From CAVUMR01 sp963742715 (GTDB lineage Bacteria; Actinomycetota; Actinomycetes; Mycobacteriales; Micromonosporaceae), in the NCBI GenBank assembly GCA_963742715.1, contig CAVUMR010000002.1:1922001-1986000 (forward strand): 64,000 nt of DNA, written 5' to 3'. The position numbers and the translations under genes are program-made. The stretch's first letter is position 1, and each line of letters begins with the position of its first letter. Shown here one piece after another: positions 23,836 to 31,722 of the stretch. The notes below the pieces were generated by a model. It was not told the DNA's origin, did no database searches, and saw only the letters and a program-made list of their open reading frames with translations.

Positions 23836-24275
23836 CCGTCCCCCTCGTCCGCCGGCTCGCGCGCCGGTTCGTCCGGTGCTGCCGGGACGGTAACCGACGG
23901 CGGCAGCGCGGCCGGCACGCCATGCTCGGCCAGCACCCGTTGCGCGACCGCGAACGCGCGGTTGCCCGCCGGTGCGCCGGCGTACACGGTCGCGTGCAGC
24001 AGCACCTCGGAGATCTCCTCGGGGGTCACGCCGACCCGCAGCGCCGCGTCGACGTGCATCGCCAGCTCGTGTTCGGCCCCCAGCGCGGTGAGCAGCGCGA
24101 GCGTGAGGCAGCTGCGGGTACGCCGGTCCAGCCCGGGACGGGACCACACCTGGCCCCAGGCGGTTCGGGTGACGTACTCCTGGAACGGCGCGGTGAACGG
24201 CGTGGTCGCCGCCCGCGCCCGGTCCACGTGTGCGTCGCCGAGTACCTCCCGGCGGACCCGCTCGCCGTCGGTCAT
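23832..24275 (-). CDS. pcaC: 4-carboxymuconolactone decarboxylase
   Basis: A 147-residue AhpD-like fold protein that decarboxylates gamma-carboxymuconolactone to 3-oxoadipate enol-lactone. Family marks are 'TPFTAPFQEYVTRTAWGQVW', 'LDRRTRSCLTLALLTALGAE', 'ELAMHVDAALRVGVTPEEI' and 'EVLLHATVYAGAPAGNRAF'. ATG 24275 overlaps the intended pcaD stop by ATGA and its own stop overlaps the IclR start. In many actinomycetes PcaC is fused to PcaD (PcaL); here it is separate. A Pro/Glu-rich tail of about 20 residues follows the domain. Confidence 0.92.
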   Translation of the reverse strand: MTDGERVRREVLGDAHVDRARAATTPFTAPFQEYVTRTAWGQVWSRPGLDRRTRSCLTLALLTALGAEHELAMHVDAALRVGVTPEEISEVLLHATVYAGAPAGNRAFAVAQRVLAEHGVPAALPPSVTVPAAPDEPAREPADEGDG

Positions 24276-25116
24276 CCGGCCTCCCCTCCGAGAAAGTCGT
24301 CGACCAGGCTGTTACCGCCTCCGGCTGTTCGACGCTGGACAGGTGCGCGCCGTCGACCACCTCGACCCGCGCGTGCGGCACCGCGGCCGCGATGCGCTCG
24401 GCGTGCGCCACCGGCGTCGCCGTGTCGGCGGAGCCGGCCACCACCAGGGTCGGGGCGCCGATCCGGGGCAGGTCCGCGGTCAGATCCATCGCCGCGACCG
24501 CCTCGCAGCAGCCGGCGTACCCCTCGACCGGCGTGTCCAGCAGCATCCGCCGGGCCCACCCGACCTGTTTCGGGCACCGGTCCCGGAAGTCTCCGGTGAA
24601 CCATCGGCTCAGCACCGCGTCCGCGACCGCGTCGGTGGTACCGGCCGCCCGCACCACCGCGGCACGTTCGGTGTACGCCGCCGCGTCGAGCCGCGCGGAC
24701 GTGCAGATCAGTGCCAGCCGGCGTACCCGGTCCGGCGCGTGAGCCGCGAGCCACATGCCGACCATCGCGCCGAGCGACACCCCGGCCACGTCCACCCGGT
24801 CCAGTTCCAGGCTGTCGAGCAGCGCGAGTACATCGGTGCCGAGCTCCTCCAGCCGGTACGGGCCGGGCGGTACCGGCGAGGCGCCGTGGCCGCGATGGTC
24901 GTACCGGACGACCCGGCGGCGGGCCGCGAACGTGGCGAGCTGCGGCCACCACAGTTCCAGGCTGGTACCGAGCGACGGCCCGAGCAGCAGCGGCGGCAGC
25001 TCGGTCGCGCCGGTCGGGCTCGCCGGGCTGACCGGGGACGCCGGGCTGACCGAGCTGGCCGGGGACGCCGGGCTGACCGGGCCGTCGACGACGTGGTGCA
25101 GCGCGACCGTGGTCAT
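24272..25116 (-). pseudogene. pcaD: 3-oxoadipate enol-lactonase with apparent 1-nt deletion near the 3' end
   Basis: An alpha/beta hydrolase converting the enol-lactone to 3-oxoadipate. Catalytic features are intact: nucleophile elbow 'VDVAGVSLGAMVGM', acid 'VVAGSADTATPV', and His in 'VVDGAHLSSVEQPEAVTA'. Near 24310 the frame changes: the normal end 'LVDDFLGGEAG' followed by TGA overlapping pcaC is present in another frame, as if one C were lost from GCC-CTG. As read, the frame instead runs through the pcaC region into iclR. The span (845 nt) is one short of a multiple of three. The N-terminus carries a VSPASP-type low-complexity expansion (about 25015-25085). A sequencing error is possible. 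Confidence 0.8.
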
Positions 25117-26455
25117 GGCCGGTCCCCGGCGCGGTACGCGGCGAGCGCCCGGTCCACCAGCATGCCGGCCTCGCCAGTTTCCCCGGTGCCGCCGGTGGCG
25201 CTGCCGGTGTCGCTGGCGCTACCGGTGGCGCTGGCGCTGGCGCTGTTGGCGCCGGTGGCGCCGCTAGTGCCGGTGTTGCTGGCACCGCCGTCCACATCGG
25301 ACAGTCGAGCCAGGTTCTCCGCGATCCGGTCCGGATGCACCACCAGGTGCTCCAGCCCGTCCCGCTGCCAGGCGGCGGCCGAGCCGACCGTGGTCAGCAG
25401 CTCGCGCAGCGGGCGCCACTCGGCGTGCCAACTGCCGGCGGCCCGCTGCAGTTCGTGCGGCATCGCGGCGAGCAGCGTGGCGACCAGGCCGGGAGCCTGC
25501 GCGGCGGCGGCCGCCGCGGACACCGCCGCGACCGGGTTGCGCTTGTGCGCCATCGCCGACGAGCCACCGGGCCGGCCCTCGCTGACCTCGCCCAGCTCGG
25601 TCTGGGCCAGCAGCGTGACGTCGCGGGCCACCTTGCCGACCGCACCGGCGACGGTGCCGAGCGCACCGGCCAGCTCGGCGATCCGGGTCCGGTCGGTGTG
25701 CCACGGCAGCACCGGCTCGGCCAGCCCCAACCGGGTGGCGAGCCGGCTCAGCACCTCCGCGCCGCGGCCGGCCTGGCCCGCCCAGGTCCCGGCCGCCCCG
25801 CCGAACTGGACGGCGAGACTCGTCACCCGTACCTGTGCGAGCCGGCCGGTGGCCGCGTGTACCCCGGTCAGCCAGCCGGCGGCGAGGAGCCCGAAGGTCA
25901 CCGGTACGGCCTGCTGCAGCAACGTACGACCGGCCATCGCGGTGTCCCGGTGTCGCACGGCCAGTACGGCGGCCGCGTCGGCGAGCCCGCGCAGGTCGTC
26001 CAGTAGGGGGCCGAGCGCCCGGTACGCGAGCAGCATGGCCGCGCTGTCGAGGATGTCCTGGCTGGTCGCGCCGGTGTGTACGTACCGCGCGACAGTCGGA
26101 TCCACCGACTCGCGCAGGGCCGCGACCAGCGGTACCACCGGGTTGCCGCTGGCCGCCGCGGCGGCGCCGATCGCCACCGGGTCGTACCGGTCCGGAGTGC
26201 AGGCGGCCGCGATGGCTTCGGCGGCGAACGCCGGGATCACTCCGGCGTCGGCCTGCGCGGCGGCGAGCGACGCCTCCACCTCGAGCAGCGCGGCCAACCA
26301 GGCGCGGTCGGTGACATCGCCCGTACCGGGCCGCGGGCCAGCACCCCGTCGAACAGGCCCGGCTGGTCGTCGGCTGTCGGCTGCCCGCCGGCTGGTCCGG
26401 GTACGCCGGCTGGTCCCGGCGCACCCGGGTCAGATCTCGAAGAAGACGGTTTCAT
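25113..26455 (-). pseudogene. pcaB: 3-carboxy-cis,cis-muconate cycloisomerase with apparent frameshift near the start
   Basis: PcaB of the fumarase/argininosuccinase superfamily, making gamma-carboxymuconolactone. The core is clear: 'YVHTGATSQDILDSAAM', the signature 'GGSSAMAHKRNPVA', and 'QRAAGSWHAEWRPLREL'. The family N-terminus 'PGLFDGVLARGPVRAM' lies in one frame (from ATG 26455), while 'TDRAWLAALLEVEASLAAAQ' continues in another, joined near 26313 by an apparent 1-nt loss. Only a TTG at 26297 would start the downstream frame. A Ser/Thr/Gly/Ala low-complexity stretch of about 35 residues (near 25190-25288) interrupts the C-terminus. It overlaps pcaG and pcaD. Error versus true mutation is unresolved. 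Confidence 0.78.
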
Positions 26456-27155
26456 CGGTGCCCTGCAGGCGGATGTCGAAGGTGTAGCCGATTCCGTGCC
26501 CGTCCCCGTAGGAATCCCCGGCGGAGTCCCGGTCGGAGTCCCCCTCGGTGTCGACGGCCGTGTCGACGGCCCTGTCGACGGCCGCGATCAACGTGCCGCG
26601 GCGGGCCGGGTCGACCGCCGACAGCACCGGGTCGGTCGCGTTCGCCTCCGGCTCGTCGGCGAAGTACAGCCGGGTCACCACCCGGTCCAGCAGCCCGCTG
26701 GCGAGCACGGTCACGCCGATGTGCGGCGCCTGCGGCGTGCCGTCCGGCCCCGGCGTCGACCCCGGCTTGACGGTACGGAACTCCCACCGGCCGTCCGGGT
26801 CGGTCGGGCACCGGCCGAAGCCGCGGAAGCCGGCCACCGGCGGGGCGTCCGCCAACCCGCGCGGGTCGTCCGGATGCACGAACCGGCCGGCCGGATCGGC
26901 CTGCCAGATCTCCACCAGCGCGTCCGGCACCGGTTCCCCGGCTCCGTCGAACACCCGACCGTGCAGCCGGAACGCGCCCGCCGCGCCGTCCGGTACGACC
27001 GCCGAACCGTCCGCCCAGGGCAGCCCGAAGCCGAAGAACGGCCCGACCGTCTGCGACGGCGTGACCCCGGTACCGGATGCCGGCACCGGCGCGGCAGCTC
27101 CACCGGGCGCGGCAGGGGCCGGCCCGGACGACAGGTACCCGCCGTTGACCATCAT
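26430..27155 (-). CDS. pcaG: Protocatechuate 3,4-dioxygenase alpha subunit
   Basis: A 241-residue intradiol dioxygenase subunit. 'TPSQTVGPFFGFGLPW' is the usual opening; 'LHGRVFDGAGEPVPDALVEI', 'FRGFGRCPTDPDGRWEFRTV' and 'APHIGVTVLASGLLDRVVTR' follow. As normal for alpha subunits the iron-ligand set is incomplete, the active site being on PcaH. ATG 27155 overlaps the pcaH stop. A 12-bp repeat (26549-26584) and Asp/Ser-rich residues make an insertion before the final 'GIGYTFDIRLQGTDETVFFE'; this expansion is not typical of PcaG. Together with PcaH it opens the protocatechuate ring to 3-carboxymuconate. Confidence 0.92.
   Translation of the reverse strand: MMVNGGYLSSGPAPAAPGGAAAPVPASGTGVTPSQTVGPFFGFGLPWADGSAVVPDGAAGAFRLHGRVFDGAGEPVPDALVEIWQADPAGRFVHPDDPRGLADAPPVAGFRGFGRCPTDPDGRWEFRTVKPGSTPGPDGTPQAPHIGVTVLASGLLDRVVTRLYFADEPEANATDPVLSAVDPARRGTLIAAVDRAVDTAVDTEGDSDRDSAGDSYGDGHGIGYTFDIRLQGTDETVFFEI
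26549..26584. repeat. 12-bp tandem repeat inside pcaG
   Basis: TGTCGACGGCCG-type unit, three copies, encoding a repeated (V)DTAVD/DRAVD motif in the C-terminal insertion of PcaG. Confidence 0.7.
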
Positions 27156-27868
27156 TGGCCACTCTCGAACGGGGTGGCGCCGCGGCCGCGCAGCACGATG
27201 TCGAACCGGTAGGCGAGCGCCCACTCCGGCACCGTGTTGGCCAGGTCGAACGCCGACACCAGCCGGCCCCGGGCGGCCTCCGGCACCGACTGGAGGATCG
27301 GGTCCTGGCTGAACAGCGGATCGCCCGGGAAGTACATCTGGGTCACCAGCCGCTGCACGAACGCCCGGCCGAACAGCGAGAAGTGGATGTGCGCGGGGCG
27401 CCACGCGTTGTCGTGGTTGCGCCACGGGTACGCGCCCGGCTTGATCGTGACGAACCGGTACCACCCGTCGCCGTCGGTGAGACACCGTCCGGCACCGCCG
27501 AAGTTGGGGTCGAGCGGGGCCGGGTGCCGGTCGCCGTCGTGCCGGTACCGGCCGCCCGCGTTCGCCTGCCACACCTCGATCAGGGTGTGCGGCACCGGCC
27601 GGCCGTCGGAGTCCCGCACCTGGCCGTGTACGACGATGCGCTGGCCCTGCGGCTCCTCGTCGTACTGCCGGGTCAGGTCGGCATCTGTCGGCGTCACCAG
27701 ACCCTCGCCCAGCATCGGGCCGGTGACCTCGGTCAACGTGTGGCGCAGCGGTACCAGCGGATGCCCCGGTGCGCGCAGCCGGCTCGACCCGTAGTCGGGC
27801 CAGTCCAGTGGCGGGTGCGTGTTGGCCGGGACCGGCTCGTACCCGGGCACGGTCAGCTCAGCCGCCAT
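27152..27868 (-). CDS. pcaH: Protocatechuate 3,4-dioxygenase beta subunit
   Basis: A 238-residue catalytic subunit binding the non-haem Fe(III). Ligands are visible as the tyrosines in 'DGWYRFVTIKPGAYPWRNHD' and the His-x-His of 'WRPAHIHFSLFG'. Other landmarks: 'RQYDEEPQGQRIVVHGQVRD', 'LIEVWQANAGGRYRHDGD', 'DPNFGGAGRC'. Length and motif order are those of normal PcaH. The start ATG 27868 lies 11 nt inside the pcaJ 3' end, and its stop overlaps pcaG, so translation is coupled along the operon. It cleaves protocatechuate between the hydroxyl-bearing carbons. Confidence 0.95.
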   Translation of the reverse strand: MAAELTVPGYEPVPANTHPPLDWPDYGSSRLRAPGHPLVPLRHTLTEVTGPMLGEGLVTPTDADLTRQYDEEPQGQRIVVHGQVRDSDGRPVPHTLIEVWQANAGGRYRHDGDRHPAPLDPNFGGAGRCLTDGDGWYRFVTIKPGAYPWRNHDNAWRPAHIHFSLFGRAFVQRLVTQMYFPGDPLFSQDPILQSVPEAARGRLVSAFDLANTVPEWALAYRFDIVLRGRGATPFESGQ

Positions 27869-28688
27869 CACGTACCCCCTTCCCGTCGTTGTGGCGAGCC
27901 GTCGCGTCGAGCAGGTCGCGCAGCACCGACAGCTCCTCGCCGGTGGGTGGGTCGGTGGTACCGAGCGGATCGGCGACCCGCAGGTCCCAGCCGGTCGCCT
28001 CGTGTACCGTGTCGAGCTCGACGCCCGGGTGCAGCCGTACCAGCGTGAGCTCCCGGCTGGTCGGGTCCGGCTCCAGTTCACCGCGGTCGGTGATGACCAG
28101 CCCCGGTCCGCGCCCGCGCAGGCCGAGCTTGTCCCGGTCGTCCCCGCCGGAGCCGAAGCCGACCGAGGTGATGAAGTCGAGCCGGTCGACGAAGGTACGA
28201 CGGGTCTGCCGCACCACCACGATCACCTCCCGGCAGGACGCGGCGATCTCCGGCGCACCGCCGGCACCGGGCAGCCGGATCTTCGGCTGCCGGTAGTCCG
28301 CGCCGATCACGGTGGTGTTGATGTTGACGTACCGGTCGAGCTGCGCGGCGCTGAGGAAGCCGACGTCGATCCGGCCGGGCTGCAGCCAGTAGTTGAAGAT
28401 CTCCGGCACGGTCACCACGCTGTCCGCGGTCTCGGCTAGCTCACCGTCCCCTATGGACAGTGGCAGGGTGCGCGGGTGCGCGCCGATGGTGCCCGACTCG
28501 TAGATCAGCACCAGGTCCGGACAGGTGGTGCGCTTGGCCAGGTTGGCGGCCATGCTCGGCAACCCGATCCCGACGAAACAGGAGGTACGGCCGCGCAGCG
28601 CCCGGGCCGCGGCGACGGTCATCATCTCGTCCCGCGTCCACTCCACCGCCGACCCGTCCGCCGGCCGGTCGCCGGCGCGCCCGCTCAT
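27858..28688 (-). CDS. pcaJ: 3-oxoadipate CoA-transferase subunit B
   Basis: A 276-residue class I CoA-transferase beta subunit. Features: 'WTRDEMMTVAAARALRGRTS', 'CFVGIGLPSMAANLAKRT', 'LVLIYESGTIGAHP' containing the catalytic glutamate of the E-S-G motif, and 'LSAAQLDRYVNINTTVIG'. With PcaI it transfers CoA from succinyl-CoA to 3-oxoadipate. It overlaps pcaI (ATGA) upstream and pcaH by 11 nt downstream. In Streptomyces pca operons pcaF usually follows at this point, but here pcaH comes next. Confidence 0.92.
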   Translation of the reverse strand: MSGRAGDRPADGSAVEWTRDEMMTVAAARALRGRTSCFVGIGLPSMAANLAKRTTCPDLVLIYESGTIGAHPRTLPLSIGDGELAETADSVVTVPEIFNYWLQPGRIDVGFLSAAQLDRYVNINTTVIGADYRQPKIRLPGAGGAPEIAASCREVIVVVRQTRRTFVDRLDFITSVGFGSGGDDRDKLGLRGRGPGLVITDRGELEPDPTSRELTLVRLHPGVELDTVHEATGWDLRVADPLGTTDPPTGEELSVLRDLLDATARHNDGKGVRDGG

Positions 28689-29506
28689 CGCGCGCTCCCG
28701 GCCGAGGCGTACACCTGCCGGTCCAGCCAGTCGGCGAACGCGTCCCGGTCCCGGCTGATCGGGTCCCAGTCCTGGTAGTACCGGTTGTCCCGGTCGTAGT
28801 AGCCGGCCGCGTAGGACGGGCGGGCGCCACCGGGTACGACCGCGACCGCGGTGACCACCCAACCCGGCAGTACCACCGCTCCGGGCCGCGGCTCCAGCTC
28901 GTCGACGACCTCCTCCACGGTCACCAGCGACCGCCGGGCGGCGAGCACCGCTTCCTTCTGTACGCCGGTGATGCCCCACAGCTGCACGTTGCCGTCCCGG
29001 TCCGCGCACTGCGCGTGGACGACCGTCACGTCCGGGTTCACCGCCGGTACCGCGGTCAGCACCTCGCCGGTGAACGGGCAGGTGATCGGCGCGATCGTGC
29101 CGGTATGCCGGGACAGGTCGGTACCCCGGTAGCCGCGCAGTACCGCGAACGGCAGGCCGGAGGCGCCGGCCACGTACCGGTTGGCCATGCCGGCGTGGCT
29201 GTGCTCGTCGAGCTCGAGCGGCACCGGGTAGCCGTTCTCCACCGCGTCGCGCAGCCGGTGCAGCGAGCCCACGCCCGGGTTCCCGCCCCAGGAGAACACC
29301 AGCTTGCGGGCGCAGCCGGCGCCGATGAGCTGGTCGTACACGATGTCCGGAGTCATCCGGACCAGGGTGAGGTCGCGGCGGCGCTGCCGGATGATTTCGT
29401 GCCCGGCCGCCACCGGGATGAGGTGGGTGAAGCCCTCCAGCGCGACGGTGTCGCCGTCGTGGATCAGCTCGGCGACGCCCTCGGCCAGTGACACCAGCTC
29501 TGACAT
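28685..29506 (-). CDS. pcaI: 3-oxoadipate CoA-transferase subunit A
   Basis: A 273-residue class I CoA-transferase alpha subunit, first gene of the operon. Typical segments are 'IHDGDTVALEGFTHLIPVAA', 'CARKLVFSWGGNPGVGSLHR', 'NRYVAGASGLPFAVLRGYRG' and 'NPDVTVVHAQCADRDGNVQL'. ATG 29506 is used because the upstream in-frame sequence is the proline/glycine-rich translation of a tandem repeat, not protein-like. The promoter must lie in the repeat-rich 400-bp gap shared with the ABC transporter. Confidence 0.92.
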   Translation of the reverse strand: MSELVSLAEGVAELIHDGDTVALEGFTHLIPVAAGHEIIRQRRRDLTLVRMTPDIVYDQLIGAGCARKLVFSWGGNPGVGSLHRLRDAVENGYPVPLELDEHSHAGMANRYVAGASGLPFAVLRGYRGTDLSRHTGTIAPITCPFTGEVLTAVPAVNPDVTVVHAQCADRDGNVQLWGITGVQKEAVLAARRSLVTVEEVVDELEPRPGAVVLPGWVVTAVAVVPGGARPSYAAGYYDRDNRYYQDWDPISRDRDAFADWLDRQVYASAGSAR

Positions 29507-29529
29507 GGGTCCGTTCCCGTACGCCTCGA

Positions 29530-29655
29530 ATCGACTGGCCTCGACCGACCGGCCCCGACACCGACCGGCCCTGACACCGACCGGCCCCGACGTCGGCCGG
29601 CCCTGGGCCGGCCCTGACATCGGCCGGCCCTGACCTCGGCCAGCCTCGACCTGGG
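29530..29655. repeat. Degenerate tandem repeat in pcaI 5' region
   Basis: A unit close to CGACCGGCCCTGACAC is repeated about six times with drift (CCGGCCCCGACACCGA, CGGCCGGCCCTGACAT and similar). It lies between the pcaI start and the likely operator. Confidence 0.65.
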
Positions 29656-29663
29656 CTAGTCGC

Positions 29664-29680
29664 TGTGCGGATAGCGAACA
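29664..29680. promoter_or_regulatory. Candidate IclR (PcaR-type) operator for pcaI operon
   Basis: TGTGCGGATAGCGAACA has arms TGTGCG and CGAACA that match in 5 of 6 positions around a 5-nt centre, like known IclR-family pca/pob boxes. Confidence 0.5.
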
Positions 29681-29805
29681 TCAGTTCTTGGATTGGACCA
29701 TAGGTGCCGGTCTTCCGCAGCGTCAACGCCGCCTGTCCAGGCTCACCCTGCGCGACCGATCAGCCACCCGAGCCCGGATGCCGGTGCGACTCGACATGCG
29801 GGGCG

Positions 29806-29848
29806 TTGACGGGTGGGGTACAACATCCATACGTTCCTGTAGAGAACG
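29806..29848 (+). promoter_or_regulatory. Promoter and palindrome for the ABC transporter operon
   Basis: TTGACG (29806-29811), 18-nt spacer, TACGTT (29830-29835); the palindrome CGTTCCTGTAGAGAACG (29832-29848) overlaps the -10 and the expected start point, a repressor-like position. The regulator may be the IclR protein of the pca operon. Confidence 0.5.
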
Positions 29849-29911
29849 ATCGTGCGCCATCCGAACAACTCAAGCCTTGGATCGCAAGGCCCCTTTGGAC
29901 GGAGTACCGCG

Positions 29912-30874
29912 ATGCGCCGACCCCTCGCCGCGCTCCTGGCCGCCACCGCGCTGATCGCCGTGGTCGCCGGCTGCGGCGGAGCGAGCAGTCCACAGAAGTC
30001 GACCCCCGGCGAGCCGGACAAGGTCACCGTCGGCGTGATCCCGATCGTCGACGTCGCGCCCATCTACCTGGGCAAGGAGAAGGGCTTCTTCGACAAGCGC
30101 GACATCAAGCTGAGCCTGACCCCGGCCCAGGGCGGCGCCGCTGTGGTTCCGGGCGTGGTCAGCGGCCAGTTCCAGTTCGGCTTCAGCAACGTGACCTCGC
30201 TGCTGATCGCCGCGTCGAAGGACGTGCCGGTCAAGGTCGTCTCCAACGGCGTCGCGTCCACCGGGGTACAGGGCAAGGACTTCGGCGCCGTACTGGTGAA
30301 GAAGGACAGCCCGATCAAGACGGCCGCCGATCTCGCCGGCAAGCAGGTAGCGGTCAACACGCTGAAGAACATCGGCGACACCACGGTCCGCGCTTCGGTG
30401 CGCAAGGCCGGCGGCGACCCCGACAAGGTCCGCTTCGCCGAGTTGCCGTTCCCGGACATGCCCGCCGCGCTGCAAGGCAACCGGGTGGACGCGATCTGGG
30501 TGGTCGAGCCGTTCGTCACCGTGGCCACCGGCCAGGGCGCCCGGGTGATCGCGTCGAACTATGTCGACGCCGCGCCCGACCTGACCGTCGCCACCTACTT
30601 CACCTCGACCCAGCAGGCCAAGACCAACCCGGACCTGGTCAAGCGCTTCGCCGAGGCGATGGCCGAGTCGCTCCAGTACGCCGACGCGCACCCGGACGAG
30701 GTACGCAAGGTGCTGGGCAGCTACACCGAGATCGCGCCGGACGTGGCCGCGAAGATCACGCTGCCGAAGTGGCCGGCCGACATCAACAAGGAGTCGGTAC
30801 AGACGCTGGCCGACCTCGCGGTCGGCGACAAGCTGATCGGCAAGACGCCGGACCTGGACACGCTGCTGCCATGA
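29912..30874 (+). CDS. ABC transporter substrate-binding lipoprotein (SsuA/NMT1-like)
   Basis: A 320-residue exported lipoprotein: signal segment 'RRPLAALLAATALIAVVAGC' with lipobox at about residue 20. The mature part follows the NMT1/SsuA fold: 'VGVIPIVDVAPIYLGKEKGF', 'GAAVVPGVVSGQFQFGFSN', 'PIKTAADLAGKQVAVNT', 'DAIWVVEPFVTVATGQGARV'. Relatives bind sulfonates, nitrate, pyrimidine precursors or aromatic acids. Context with pobA and divergent pca genes suggests an aromatic acid such as 4-hydroxybenzoate. ATG 29912 has GGAG 8 nt upstream; its stop overlaps the first permease. Confidence 0.87.
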   Translation: MRRPLAALLAATALIAVVAGCGGASSPQKSTPGEPDKVTVGVIPIVDVAPIYLGKEKGFFDKRDIKLSLTPAQGGAAVVPGVVSGQFQFGFSNVTSLLIAASKDVPVKVVSNGVASTGVQGKDFGAVLVKKDSPIKTAADLAGKQVAVNTLKNIGDTTVRASVRKAGGDPDKVRFAELPFPDMPAALQGNRVDAIWVVEPFVTVATGQGARVIASNYVDAAPDLTVATYFTSTQQAKTNPDLVKRFAEAMAESLQYADAHPDEVRKVLGSYTEIAPDVAAKITLPKWPADINKESVQTLADLAVGDKLIGKTPDLDTLLP

Positions 30875-31722
30875 CCGCGGCGAGCGGGGCGACCGCCACC
30901 GCCGGGCCGGCCGGCACACACCGAGCCGGTGGCGCGGCGGCGGGTGGCTGGGCGGGTCGCCCCGCGCTGCTCGGTCTCGCCGGGCTGATCGCCTTCGGCG
31001 GGGTGCTGGAGCTGGCACCCCGCCTGGGCGTGGTGCCGCGGCGGTACGCCCCGCCGAGCAGCACGATCCTGACCACCCTGGTGGAGCAGCTGGGCCGGTC
31101 GGTGTTCTGGATCGCACTCGGCGACACGCTGCGGACGTGGCTGATCGGGCTGGCCATCGCGATGGCGGCCGGGCTGGCGGCCGGCGTGGTGATCGGTTCG
31201 GTACCGGTGCTGCGGTCGGCCACCGCGTCGACCGTCGAGTTCCTCCGGCCGATCCCCTCGGTCGCGCTGATCCCGCTCGCGGTACTGCTCTACGGCAGCA
31301 GCATGACCTCGACCCTGCTGCTGGTGGTGTACGCGTCGTTCTGGCAGGTACTCGTCCAGGTGCTGCACGGCGTGGCCGACCTCGATCCGGTCGCCCGGGA
31401 CACCGCCCGCAGCTACCGGTTCGGCCGGCTCGCGCAGGTGCGCTATCTCGTCTGGCCGACCGCGCTGCCGTACACGGTGACCGGGTTCCGGCTGGCCACC
31501 ACGGTCGCGCTGATCCTGGCCATCACCGGAGAGCTGGTCATCGGTACCCCCGGGCTCGGGCGACAGATCGCGGTCGCGCAGACCAGTGGCGCGGTACCGA
31601 TCATGTACGCGCTGGTGGTGGTCACCGGCCTGCTCGGGGTGGCGGCGAACCTGCTCACCCGGGCGGCCGAGCGGCGGGTGCTGGCCTGGCACCCGTCCAT
31701 CCGCGGGGAGGTGCCGGCGTGA
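30871..31722 (+). CDS. ABC transporter permease (SsuC/TauC-like), first
   Basis: A 283-residue inner-membrane permease with about six helices. After a Gly/Ala-rich N-terminus come 'DTLRTWLIGLAIAMAAGLAA', 'STVEFLRPIPSVALIPLAVL', and the EAA loop region 'ARDTARSYRFGRLAQVRYLV', which docks to the ATPase. 'ITGELVIGTPGLGRQIAVAQ' is typical of the nitrate/sulfonate/taurine group. ATG 30871 overlaps the binding-protein stop; its own stop overlaps the next permease, so the pair is translationally coupled. Confidence 0.87.
   Translation: MTAASGATATAGPAGTHRAGGAAAGGWAGRPALLGLAGLIAFGGVLELAPRLGVVPRRYAPPSSTILTTLVEQLGRSVFWIALGDTLRTWLIGLAIAMAAGLAAGVVIGSVPVLRSATASTVEFLRPIPSVALIPLAVLLYGSSMTSTLLLVVYASFWQVLVQVLHGVADLDPVARDTARSYRFGRLAQVRYLVWPTALPYTVTGFRLATTVALILAITGELVIGTPGLGRQIAVAQTSGAVPIMYALVVVTGLLGVAANLLTRAAERRVLAWHPSIRGEVPA

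Larger units (their letters stand above)
29507..29911. other. Divergent regulatory region between pcaI and the aromatic-acid ABC transporter
   Basis: A 405-bp non-coding gap. Next to pcaI it holds a degenerate tandem repeat (29530-29655), then a half-palindromic IclR-type site (29664-29680), and next to the transporter a promoter and second palindrome (29806-29848). Confidence 0.7.

Noticed and set aside
23545..26487. A 980-codon plus-strand frame over the pca operon
   Set aside because: It is a Ser/Ala/Arg-rich mirror of pcaD/pcaB/iclR with no domain recognisable.
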